IMG/VR virus record: IMGVR_UViG_3300010885_008157
Span: 1-45,413 of that record
DNA: 45,413 bases
Origin: a virus
Direction: 5' to 3' (one strand)
Shown: piece by piece, positions 1 to 5,979 of the stretch
Position numbering within the stretch: the stretch's first letter is position 1
How the letters are laid out: each line of letters begins with the position of its first letter
The notes under the pieces: generated by a model
Seen by the model: only the letters and a program-made list of their open reading frames with translations
The model's database searches: none
What the model was told of the DNA's origin: nothing
Made by a program: the position numbers and the translations under genes

Positions 1-9
1 CGCAAGCAA

Positions 10-531
10 TCAGTACGCGCATGTATCTCTCCCGCTTTTGTAGATGCTATCGACAAGGGCACATGCCTCGCCAAAGGGCATAGTGTTGAGGATTTGAAGG
101 TTAGGGTGCATTGCTTTATATGCGGCTATGTTCTGGGATGACGGCAACGCCTTGGCTAGGGAATAGATTTTACCGTTATCGACAAAGCTGATCTTCTTCA
201 TCAGCCCCTTAACCTGTTTCTCAAGCTGCCAACGGTCCAAAAGGTCATCAATCAAGCAATCCAGATCAACTGGGTAGGTGATGATGGTCGAACCCTCTAC
301 GCAGAGATGGTCCTTAAAGACACGGTCCGGGAGGCTTGCTGCATAGGCGTGGGCCTTGTCCACTTCCGCATAGGTCTTTCCCATAGTCGGGTAATACTCG
401 TTAGCACCACCCATACCTCGATTGGCGGCAAGGAAGGCTTTCTTTCCATCGACGTATACGTCAGCACTGAAACAGGTGGTTTCCTCTGACATAGCCTTAT
501 TGATTTTGACGTTCTTGATAGAGAGCTTCAT
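10..531 (-). CDS. Hypothetical phage protein, 173 aa
   Basis: Soluble protein with no signal peptide or membrane segment. Residues 1-35 look like beta strands and the rest is mixed. I recognise no catalytic motif or family. The start is supported by an AAGGA-type ribosome binding site about 8 nt upstream on the minus strand. It is followed upstream by the small minus-strand gene at 543-719, 11 nt away, so the two probably share a leftward transcript starting in the repeat-rich region after 720. The function is unknown. Confidence 0.7.
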   Translation of the reverse strand: MKLSIKNVKINKAMSEETTCFSADVYVDGKKAFLAANRGMGGANEYYPTMGKTYAEVDKAHAYAASLPDRVFKDHLCVEGSTIITYPVDLDCLIDDLLDRWQLEKQVKGLMKKISFVDNGKIYSLAKALPSSQNIAAYKAMHPNLQILNTMPFGEACALVDSIYKSGRDTCAY

Positions 532-542
532 CGGTCCAGTCC

Positions 543-719
543 TTATGCTGCGTCTTGGTTAGAAGTCACACCGCAAGCCTTAAAGAAGCGTTGAGAATCA
601 AATCGTGGGTTGTGTTTGATGGCCACGGAGGCAATGGCAATAGCTGCCTGTAACCGGGAATGCGGGTCCATGATGGCACTGATTGCAGCGGCAATGTCCT
701 CGAAGTGCTTTTTAGTCAT
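543..719 (-). CDS. Small conserved phage protein, 58 aa
   Basis: This short gene begins MTKKHFEDIAAAI and ends with NPRFDSQRFFKACG. That pattern (N-terminal HFxxIA, C-terminal NPRFDxxRFxxACG) is a very common small phage protein of unknown function, recalled from family knowledge rather than a search. The start is well supported by AGGGGA six nt upstream. It lies 11 nt upstream of the 10-531 gene on the same strand and is the first leftward gene after the non-coding repeat region. Confidence 0.8.
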   Translation of the reverse strand: MTKKHFEDIAAAISAIMDPHSRLQAAIAIASVAIKHNPRFDSQRFFKACGVTSNQDAA

Positions 720-740
720 TTGATTTCCCCTATGGAATAT

Positions 741-848
741 TGGTCCACTCAGTCACCCTAGTCGGACAAAATGTCTGTGTCAAGTCCTTGGTCCACTCTC
801 GGTCCATTGGTCCATTGGTCCATTGGTCCATCCGGGTTTCTGGTCCGC
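741..848. repeat. Short GGTCCAYT repeats, tandem at 801-832
   Basis: The octamer GGTCCATT or GGTCCAYT occurs near 741 and 790, and then four times head to tail at about 801-832, with a degenerate copy (GGTCCGCC) at 842. Single inverted copies recur near 1145. They lie just upstream of the leftward gene at 543-719 and beside the 19-bp iteron array, so they are plausible protein-binding sites. No function is shown by the sequence itself. Confidence 0.6.
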
Positions 849-867
849 CCTTGAATTTTTGGAAAAA

Positions 868-1069
868 CTCATTTCGGTTTCAATAACCCATTTTGGGCAC
901 TCAAACCCATTATAATGCACAAACACTCATATTGAGTACAACCGCTCATATTGGGTACATAAACCCATAATGGTGCCAGCAACCCATAATGGTGCCAGCA
1001 ACCCATAATGGTGCCGGTAACCCATAATAGTGCCGGCCCTGGATATTGGTAGCAAAAACCTATTTTGGG
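868..1069. repeat. Iteron array A: 19-bp phased CYCA-N3-TGRG dyads
   Basis: Eleven dyad units start at 868, 887, 906, 926, 945, 964, 983, 1002, 1021, 1040 and 1059, a 19-bp period with a single 20-bp step. The clearest are CCCATTTTGGG (887), CTCATATTGAG (926), CTCATATTGGG (945) and three copies of CCCATAATGGT (964, 983, 1002). The outer and last units are degenerate. Three central units also share the linker GCCRGYAA. Dyad iterons of about 18-19 bp are typical of initiator-binding arrays such as the lambda O sites. Alternatives are an operator cluster or a stoperator array. There is no coding potential across 720-1255. Confidence 0.85.
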
Positions 1070-1076
1070 GCTGCTG

Positions 1077-1131
1077 TTAACCTGTTCGCTTCGCGAACAT
1101 TAACGTTTCGTTCGCTAGGTGAACAGGTTAA
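1077..1131. repeat. 11-bp perfect inverted repeat with inner hairpin
   Basis: TTAACCTGTTC at 1077-1087 is matched perfectly by GAACAGGTTAA at 1121-1131, with a 33-nt spacer. A second palindrome, GTTCGC-TTC-GCGAAC at 1084-1098, overlaps the left arm. It sits directly after the iteron array and about 125 nt before the 1256 gene. It could be an operator, a cruciform or an RNA structure in the leader. It has no T tract, so it is not a simple terminator. Confidence 0.6.
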
Positions 1132-1157
1132 TAATCGCCCTGGAATGGACCAAACCG

Positions 1158-1168
1158 CTCATAATGGG
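1158..1168. promoter_or_regulatory. Isolated CTCATAATGGG dyad upstream of the 1256 gene
   Basis: This is one further match to the dyad that makes up array A. It is located 88 nt before the first codon of the next rightward gene, where an operator would be expected. A small hairpin, GTCGGA-CTAA-TCCGAC at 1223-1238, follows between it and the ribosome binding site. A regulatory role is inferred from position only. Confidence 0.45.
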
Positions 1169-1255
1169 TTTTGAGCTTGGAATTCGTTTGGCTGCAATGC
1201 GGCGCATATATACAAAGAGCGAGTCGGACTAATCCGACAAGAAAGGGGAATCGTT

Positions 1256-2716
1256 ATGGCATTGTTTCAAGTTATAGAATCAGGAACGGGAACCGTGCTT
1301 GCGGAATTCGAGACGCAAGCCCTAGCTCAAATGGATGTAGCCGTGAGGACTGTGGCGGGGGCACAAGTCTATTTTAAAAGAGCTCCTGACATGCAATGGC
1401 GAGAGCGCGAAATGCTACGCTTTATGTCGGAACAATATGAACCGCTAGTTTGGTCAAATGAAATATGGTGGATAAATCGCGAAAATACTTTGCGAGAACA
1501 TTTTGCACATAGGGCCAGCACAATACATGGTTTGGTTGCATATACTGAATCAGCGGAAAAAGGTGAACAGGATAGACAGAGTGTGTCTAAACCGGGGGTC
1601 TATCTTACACGATATTTTTCGACGGTTTTGACTCCGTCAGAGATCGCGCATTGGTCTCGACTCCATTGCATGTCGAAAACCGACTCCGTCGATTTGAAAT
1701 TCGCGACTAGCGTGGAAGATATTGTTCGAGTCTATCGCGATGGACCCGACTCTTGCATGTCTGGCCCTGTATCGGATTATGACTCCAAGATTCATCCCGT
1801 ATCGGTTTATGGCGACTCTGATTTGTCGGTTGCATATGTAGAAGCGGAGTCGGAATATCACGATAAAGATATTGCGAGTCGCGCATTGGTTTGGACCGAT
1901 CGAAAGGTTTACGGTCGCGTTTATCCTACACCCGAGCGATATAATGACTCGCGGCGCGAAATGGCGCGAATTGAGAATAACAAGCTTGTCAAAGCTCTAG
2001 AGTCTGCAGGATATCGCCCCGGCTCATTTAATGGTGCAAAGATTAAAGCAATCTTGCATCGTAGAAGTGAGGAGTCTTATGTCATGCCATATTTAGACGG
2101 TTCTTACGGAGTCAATCTTGTCGGCGACTCTTTCATCCTAGGGCGCGATGCAAGCTTTGAAGCCCAAACGACTGATGGAGTCATACATTTAGAAGCACGG
2201 TTTACATGTGATAGGTGTGAAGAGTCTGCGGACCCTGATGATGCAAGCTCTGTTAGAGTCGCGCGCTATTCGACGGAGTCATGGTGCGAGTCTTGCGTCT
2301 CAAATCATACCTTTTACTGTCATGGCCATGAAGAGTTCTATTCCGACGACGTTGAATCCGTTTCTGATTCATGCGGAAACGATTATTCTATATACTATGC
2401 GTCAGATAATATGTTCCGTTGCGACAATTCAGGGGATTGGTTTGATAACAGCGAAGCACAAGAAGTATATGTGCGCGGGAATAATACAGAAACATGGAGT
2501 CGTGACGCAATATCAGAGGAAGCCTTTTGCTGCTATGGTTCCGGCTCATATTATGCGACTCGCTGGCATAGTAGCGTTGAAATTGACGGGAACGTTTATG
2601 AGCAATCCTATGCTTTGTCTGATTTGCTTCTTTCGACTCGTCTAAAAGAGATGGAACAGGAAGAAGCTTATAAAGATATCGCGAAATTCAATATCGTTAT
2701 GGAAGGTTCGATCTAA
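1256..2716 (+). CDS. Cys-rich phage protein of unknown function, 486 aa
   Basis: The start is supported by AAAGGGGAA about 6 nt upstream. The N-terminal 300 residues show no motif I can name beyond a DGPDSCMSG segment near residue 165 that I associate with phage hypothetical proteins. Residues about 318-430 are rich in Cys and His, with several CxxC-type pairs (CDRCEES, CESCVSN, CHGHEEF), suggesting one or more zinc-binding modules. The stop overlaps the start of the next gene (TAATG), so the two are translationally coupled. The DNA is unusually rich in GAGTC/GACTC and its codon use differs from the structural genes. The function is unknown. Confidence 0.75.
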   Translation: MALFQVIESGTGTVLAEFETQALAQMDVAVRTVAGAQVYFKRAPDMQWREREMLRFMSEQYEPLVWSNEIWWINRENTLREHFAHRASTIHGLVAYTESAEKGEQDRQSVSKPGVYLTRYFSTVLTPSEIAHWSRLHCMSKTDSVDLKFATSVEDIVRVYRDGPDSCMSGPVSDYDSKIHPVSVYGDSDLSVAYVEAESEYHDKDIASRALVWTDRKVYGRVYPTPERYNDSRREMARIENNKLVKALESAGYRPGSFNGAKIKAILHRRSEESYVMPYLDGSYGVNLVGDSFILGRDASFEAQTTDGVIHLEARFTCDRCEESADPDDASSVRVARYSTESWCESCVSNHTFYCHGHEEFYSDDVESVSDSCGNDYSIYYASDNMFRCDNSGDWFDNSEAQEVYVRGNNTETWSRDAISEEAFCCYGSGSYYATRWHSSVEIDGNVYEQSYALSDLLLSTRLKEMEQEEAYKDIAKFNIVMEGSI

Positions 2717-3687
2717 TGACAAAAACAATGCAAAGAAACGCTAAGGCAAGCGAGTCGGCTAATACGGAATCGCTGTTTTATATGCTTCAAACCATGCGCC
2801 CCGCCGGATCGAAAGCGGAAGAAGCTTTTATTGATCGCTGGATTAAACCGCTTGGAACGGAAACAGATGGATACGGGAATCAGGTTATTCGCATAGGGGA
2901 TTCCCCTGTCATGTTTTCGAGTCATACAGATACCGTCCATCGCAATGAAGGTTCGCAAAGAATCAAGATCGCGAATGGATGGATTGCTTTGCATCCTAAA
3001 GAGCGGCGCGCGTCATGCCTTGGCGCAGATTGCACGGCGGGAGTCTGGATCATGCGAGAGATGATTCTAGCAGGGAAGCCGGGGCTTTATGTATTCCACA
3101 GAGAGGAAGAAATAGGGGGATACGGGAGTCAATGGATCGCGGAAAACAATCCAAGCCTGTTAGACGGAATCCTTGCTTGCATTGCGCTGGATAGAAAGGG
3201 AATCGACTCCGTGATCACGCATCAATACGGCGGAAGATGCGCGTCTGATTCCTTTGCTGTTTCGATGGCCAAGCAATTGAAAGGTTATAAGGCTGACGAC
3301 TCCGGCTCATTTACAGACTCCGCGTCTTACACTCATTTAATCCCGGAATGCACGAATCTTTCTGTCGGATATGAGTCGGCCCACACAGATGCAGAGCGTT
3401 TGAATTTGTTTCACCTGGTAAGCTTGCGGGATCAATTGTTGCGCTTTGATATATCGCGAGTCGATATTCGACGCGAACCCGTCGCTAAGGTGACGGCCTT
3501 GTCACGTAGCAATGGGGCTTGGAATGTGTGGGATGATATGGAGTCGCAATGGGATAGACGCGACAATAGAGCGGCGCGGAATGTGACGGAGTTCTGTCGG
3601 CTCTATCCTGACGAAGTCGCTGATTTGCTGGCGCAATATGGTATCGGACTAGGTGACTTATACGAGTCGACTCCGTGGCTTGATTGA
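2716..3687 (+). CDS. M20/M28-type zinc metallopeptidase-like protein, 323 aa
   Basis: The order of metal-ligand motifs matches the co-catalytic metallopeptidase fold (MH clan, M20/M28). They are HTDTVH (H70, D72), GADCTAG (D105), HREEEIGG (E131/E132), ALDRKG (D159) and SAHTDAE (H223). A peptidase or deacylase acting on peptide or amide bonds is therefore likely, but the substrate cannot be told. Such genes occur in some phages, but their role in infection is unclear to me. It is coupled to the upstream Cys-rich gene and shares its GAGTC/GACTC-rich base composition. The residues after about 250 are outside the recognisable core. Confidence 0.75.
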   Translation: MTKTMQRNAKASESANTESLFYMLQTMRPAGSKAEEAFIDRWIKPLGTETDGYGNQVIRIGDSPVMFSSHTDTVHRNEGSQRIKIANGWIALHPKERRASCLGADCTAGVWIMREMILAGKPGLYVFHREEEIGGYGSQWIAENNPSLLDGILACIALDRKGIDSVITHQYGGRCASDSFAVSMAKQLKGYKADDSGSFTDSASYTHLIPECTNLSVGYESAHTDAERLNLFHLVSLRDQLLRFDISRVDIRREPVAKVTALSRSNGAWNVWDDMESQWDRRDNRAARNVTEFCRLYPDEVADLLAQYGIGLGDLYESTPWLD

Positions 3688-3699
3688 TAGGGGAAACAA

Positions 3700-3918
3700 A
3701 TGAAAGTCTACAATTTCAATCTGCAGCTAGGTGAAATGTTCCACAATGCGGAATATATCGGAATCGTCGCGGAAAGCTTGCCGGAAGCGGTCGCGATCTT
3801 GCTGGGGCGCAAAGGTGATAGAGTAGAGTTTCACGGTTTTGAGTTTCTTGGCTTTTACGATCCTTACGACATGACAGCTAGTGAAGAAGATCAAAGGAAG
3901 GCTTGGCAGGAAGCCTAG
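3700..3918 (+). CDS. Hypothetical small protein, 72 aa
   Basis: The start has a clear AGGGGA ribosome binding site 6 nt upstream, and the gene lies 12 nt after the metallopeptidase gene. The product is soluble and acidic at its C-terminus. The pattern (YNFNLQLGEMFHNAEYIGIVAES) suggests a small alpha/beta fold. The family is not recognised. It is the last gene before a rho-independent terminator and so the end of the 1256-3918 transcript. Confidence 0.65.
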   Translation: MKVYNFNLQLGEMFHNAEYIGIVAESLPEAVAILLGRKGDRVEFHGFEFLGFYDPYDMTASEEDQRKAWQEA

Positions 3919-3943
3919 TTAAGGCAAGGCGCATAGCAGGGAC

Positions 3944-3979
3944 AAAGAAGGGAAGGGGCGACTCTTCCCTTTCTTTTTG
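3944..3979 (+). terminator. Rho-independent terminator after the 1256-3918 block
   Basis: The stem AAGGGAAG (3948-3955) pairs with CTTCCCTT (3964-3971) around an 8-nt loop. It extends by an AAAG/CTTT helix with one bulge and is followed by TTCTTTTTG. It separates the metallopeptidase block from the small terminase gene. Confidence 0.75.
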
Positions 3980-3989
3980 TCTATAAAAG

Positions 3990-4020
3990 CTTATAATGGG
4001 TAAAGATAAGCCGTTATGGG
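3990..4020. promoter_or_regulatory. Two dyad-like sites in the small terminase leader
   Basis: CTTATAATGGG at 3990-4000 and GCCGTTATGGG at 4010-4020 match the CYCA-N3-TGRG dyad mainly in the right half and are 20 bp apart, like the spacing in array A. They lie upstream of the small terminase gene, so the same DNA-binding factor may act here. Both copies are imperfect. Confidence 0.4.
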
Positions 4021-4108
4021 TTCGAGCCGTTCTAGGGCACACTACGCGGCAAAGATTGCGGGAAGCTACCTAGGTAGCGGGATATCAATTGAAGGCAAGG
4101 GAAACCCC

Positions 4109-4726
4109 ATGGCAAGGGATAAGACCGCAAAGGAATACAGGACGCGCGCACCTAGTGGGCAGGATATGACGAAAGAGCTACAAGCGAGACTCCCCGCTAT
4201 CAAGGCAAAGGTGAAGGATAGAACCGACAAGCTTCTTATGGGACGCCCTACCACGTACAAGCCAGAGATAGGGGAAAGACTCTGTGAGCTTATGGCAGAG
4301 GGAAACAGTCTCACGGAAGCTTGCGACAAGCTTGGTATCTTGAGGGGGACGGTTCACGGATGGGGGGAAAGAAACCCAGACTTTGCTGCGACCCTCGCAC
4401 GCGCGCGTGAAGCTTTGGCCGAACATGCTTTCTCTGAAGCCTATGCGATACCACGTAAGTTATTGGCATTGTACGACAAAGACCCCGAATTGAAGCTAGA
4501 CCCTGCTAGGGTTCAAGCTGCTAGGCTCGCAACCGATACGCTCAAATGGTATAGCGAACGCCTCAAGCCCCGCACGTTTGGCGAGAAGAAGATTGAGCAA
4601 TCCGTTACAGTTACTAACAATACGTTAACGATCGACTCACGTGAGCTCTCACAGGATCAAAGGGATGCATTGCGCGGCGCATTGCTAGCGGCCAAGAACC
4701 TTCCCGTGACCATTGACCACGACTAG
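4109..4726 (+). CDS. terS: Terminase small subunit (TerS), 205 aa
   Basis: The sequence has the layout of phage small terminases. A basic N-terminus is followed by GRPTTYKPEIGERLCELMAE and a helix-turn-helix (SLTEACDKLGILRGTVHGW, about residues 65-85). Then comes a long helical region (LDPARVQAARLATDTLKWY) and a C-terminal tail that may contact the large subunit. It would bind the packaging site on concatemeric DNA. I chose the ATG at 4109, with GAAGGCAAGGG upstream. An in-frame ATG at 4016 would add 31 residues but has a poor ribosome binding site. It is unusual in lying more than 6 kb from the large subunit gene. Confidence 0.8.
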   Translation: MARDKTAKEYRTRAPSGQDMTKELQARLPAIKAKVKDRTDKLLMGRPTTYKPEIGERLCELMAEGNSLTEACDKLGILRGTVHGWGERNPDFAATLARAREALAEHAFSEAYAIPRKLLALYDKDPELKLDPARVQAARLATDTLKWYSERLKPRTFGEKKIEQSVTVTNNTLTIDSRELSQDQRDALRGALLAAKNLPVTIDHD

Positions 4727-4783
4727 CGTTCTATCGTTGCGGAGCGGAAACTACACACATTAGACAATGCTAATATACCAGCG

Positions 4784-4997
4784 CCCAATATGAGCACCTG
4801 TCCCTACACTAGGTGATCCTACCTAACCAGGGCATATGCCCACTCTGGGTGCCCACTATGAGCTATCGCCCAGATCGGGTGCCCACAATGGGTGATCGCC
4901 CAACCTGGGTGCCCACAATGGGTCGCCGCTACCAGTCCGCCAGGGCTGTGCCCAATATGAGCGCTCGCCTGGTTCAGGTACCCCTGCTCAAAATGGG
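4784..4997. repeat. Iteron array B: dyads in a 13/17-bp (30-bp) alternation
   Basis: The same CYCA-N3-TGRG dyad occurs at 4784, 4803 (degenerate), 4822 (CCTAACCAGGG), 4839, 4852, 4869, 4882, 4899, 4912, 4951, 4968 (CCTGGTTCAGG) and 4987. The first three are spaced 19 bp. From 4839 to 4912 the spacing alternates 13 and 17 bp, giving three 30-bp double units. Good examples are CCCACTCTGGG, CCCACAATGGG (twice) and CCCAACCTGGG. No gene covers 4727-5669, and the open frames here are low-complexity by-products of the repeats. Confidence 0.85.
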
Positions 4998-5060
4998 CAG
5001 TCCGGTCCACAGAAACGCCCCCTGGGTTTTAGGCTCCCCTGCCTTCCCACGAGATTTAGG

Positions 5061-5129
5061 TACTATCCAAATTCCATCATTGAAATCCAAATTCCATTTT
5101 CCCCAACAATTTTCCCAAAAAAATTCTGA
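5061..5129. other. AT-rich segment with 13-bp direct repeats, candidate unwinding element
   Basis: ATCCAAATTCCAT occurs at 5065-5077 and again at 5085-5097, 20 bp apart. It lies inside a locally AT-rich stretch that runs up to 5129, where it contains an A7 run. AT-rich 13-mers next to a DnaA box are the classic form of a bacterial duplex-unwinding element. That role here is inferred from arrangement only. Confidence 0.5.
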
Positions 5130-5141
5130 ACCTGTGCAAAC

Positions 5142-5150
5142 TTATCCACA
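5142..5150 (+). promoter_or_regulatory. Consensus DnaA box TTATCCACA
   Basis: This is an exact match to the 9-bp DnaA-binding consensus in non-coding DNA, 12 nt after the AT-rich segment. The phage also encodes a DnaA domain IV-like protein at 10260-10607, so either the host DnaA or the phage protein could bind here. Only one perfect copy lies in non-coding DNA in this window. Confidence 0.6.
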
Positions 5151-5161
5151 GCCCCCCGTAG

Positions 5162-5212
5162 GGTATCCCACTGGCTAGGGAGTACTACCAAGAGAAGACG
5201 GTATCCCACTGG
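5162..5212. repeat. Direct repeat GGTATCCCACTGG, 38 bp apart
   Basis: Exact 13-bp copies lie at 5162-5174 and 5200-5212. The 38-bp distance is twice the 19-bp period of the neighbouring dyad arrays. Both are in non-coding DNA between the DnaA box and array C. The function is unknown. Confidence 0.5.
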
Positions 5213-5260
5213 TCCTTTGGTCCCTCCATAGTCCCTTACCTCCCCTATGGGAAATACGTA

Positions 5261-5309
5261 CCCACAATGGGTTGTAGTGCTCAATCTGGGTAACGGTGCT
5301 CAATCTAAG
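5261..5309. repeat. Iteron array C: three dyads at 19-bp spacing
   Basis: CCCACAATGGG (5261), CTCAATCTGGG (5280) and CTCAATCTAAG (5299) continue the dyad family with the exact 19-bp period. They are followed by AGGGATCAT-NN-ATG at about 5312 and again at about 5353, just before the parS palindrome. Confidence 0.75.
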
Positions 5310-5369
5310 TTAGGGATCATAGATGGTACTTTACCCCTCTGTATCCTGCATAAGGGATCATCCATGAAC

Positions 5370-5385
5370 TGTTTCACGTGAAACA
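5370..5385. promoter_or_regulatory. parS: Perfect parS site TGTTTCACGTGAAACA (ParB binding site)
   Basis: This 16-bp perfect palindrome matches the chromosomal parS consensus (TGTTNCACGTGAAACA) bound by ParB/Spo0J in most bacterial phyla. It is in non-coding DNA next to the iterons and the DnaA box. No ParA or ParB gene lies in this window, so the ligand would be the host ParB or a phage ParB encoded outside it. A chance occurrence of this exact 16-mer in 45 kb is very unlikely. What it does for the phage is inference. Confidence 0.85.
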
Positions 5386-5437
5386 TGCCTAGAACACCCT
5401 ACGTTGCCCTGGCCAGAAGCGTGGTCCAGACAAAGAA

Positions 5438-5468
5438 AAACCACCGAGGATTGCTCCAACGGTGGTTT
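5438..5468 (-). terminator. Hairpin terminator of the leftward operon (copy 1)
   Basis: The stem AAACCACCG (5438-5446) pairs perfectly with CGGTGGTTT (5460-5468). On the minus strand the hairpin ends in a T run (the AAAAA before the stem). The loop on the minus strand reads TTGGAGCAATCCT. It would end the minus-strand operon that finishes at 5670. Confidence 0.7.
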
Positions 5469-5531
5469 CTGGCAACGGAGGCTGAATTCCATTTGCCGGA
5501 TAACTCTATCACACCTATGCGCCCGGTCAAG

Positions 5532-5566
5532 AAAAAGCCGCCAAAGGATTACTCCCCTGACGGCTT
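5532..5566 (-). terminator. Hairpin terminator of the leftward operon (copy 2)
   Basis: The stem AAGCCG (5535-5540) pairs with CGGCTT (5561-5566) and extends inward with one mismatch. On the minus strand it is followed by a T run. The minus-strand loop contains GGAGTAATCC, nearly identical to GGAGCAATCC in copy 1. Being nearest to the operon it would act first, with copy 1 as a back-up. The 5567-5669 stretch between it and the last gene shows nothing else I can name. Confidence 0.65.
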
Positions 5567-5669
5567 CTCTTGTTGAACTGCCCGATCAACCCAAAGAGGA
5601 TAGCATTCTAGCAGCCTCTCCACAACTCAATCAACCAACCCAGAACCCCACCCATCCCATCATGTGCAC

Positions 5670-5957
5670 TCATAGGTATGGGTCCTCCATAACATCAGGA
5701 CGCCACTTGCCCTGACCATGCTTTTCCTCAAACCAAGTTGCATAACGCTTCAAGCGCCGCGCCGCCGACTCAACAAACAGCACCTGGTCCGCCAACCTAG
5801 CCGCTTCCTTGATCACGATCTCTAGTTCAGCCGCTACACTCTCCCTAGCCATAAGGAGGCGCTCTGCCGCCTGTAGCTTTTCGTGCTCCTTCAGGTACTC
5901 GGCTTGACACATGCCAAGCTGTATCTTGAGGCGTATAATCTCTTCGCTTTTAGTCAT
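5670..5957 (-). CDS. Coiled-coil hypothetical protein, 95 aa
   Basis: The start MTKSEEIIRLKIQL has AAAGGAAA about 6 nt upstream. A longer in-frame start at 5999 is weaker and would run through a repeat. The sequence is almost entirely helical and rich in Glu, Lys, Arg and Leu, so a coiled coil from about residue 3 to 75 is likely. It is the last gene of the leftward operon before the paired terminators. Family and function are not recognised. Confidence 0.65.
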   Translation of the reverse strand: MTKSEEIIRLKIQLGMCQAEYLKEHEKLQAAERLLMARESVAAELEIVIKEAARLADQVLFVESAARRLKRYATWFEEKHGQGKWRPDVMEDPYL

Positions 5958-5979
5958 GATATTTCCTTTGGCTAGGCCA

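Noticed and set aside
868-1069. CRISPR-like array
   Set aside because: The units are short dyads with conserved linkers, the period is 19 bp, and there are no unique spacers of 30 nt or cas genes. Iterons or operators fit better.
4813-5178. Open reading frame over array B
   Set aside because: The predicted protein is only a repetition of the dyad motif (repeated PTMG-type segments), has no ribosome binding site and overlaps the DnaA box and AT-rich repeats.
5385-5576. Short rightward reading frames near parS
   Set aside because: They run over two hairpin terminators and begin inside the parS region. No coding character is visible.
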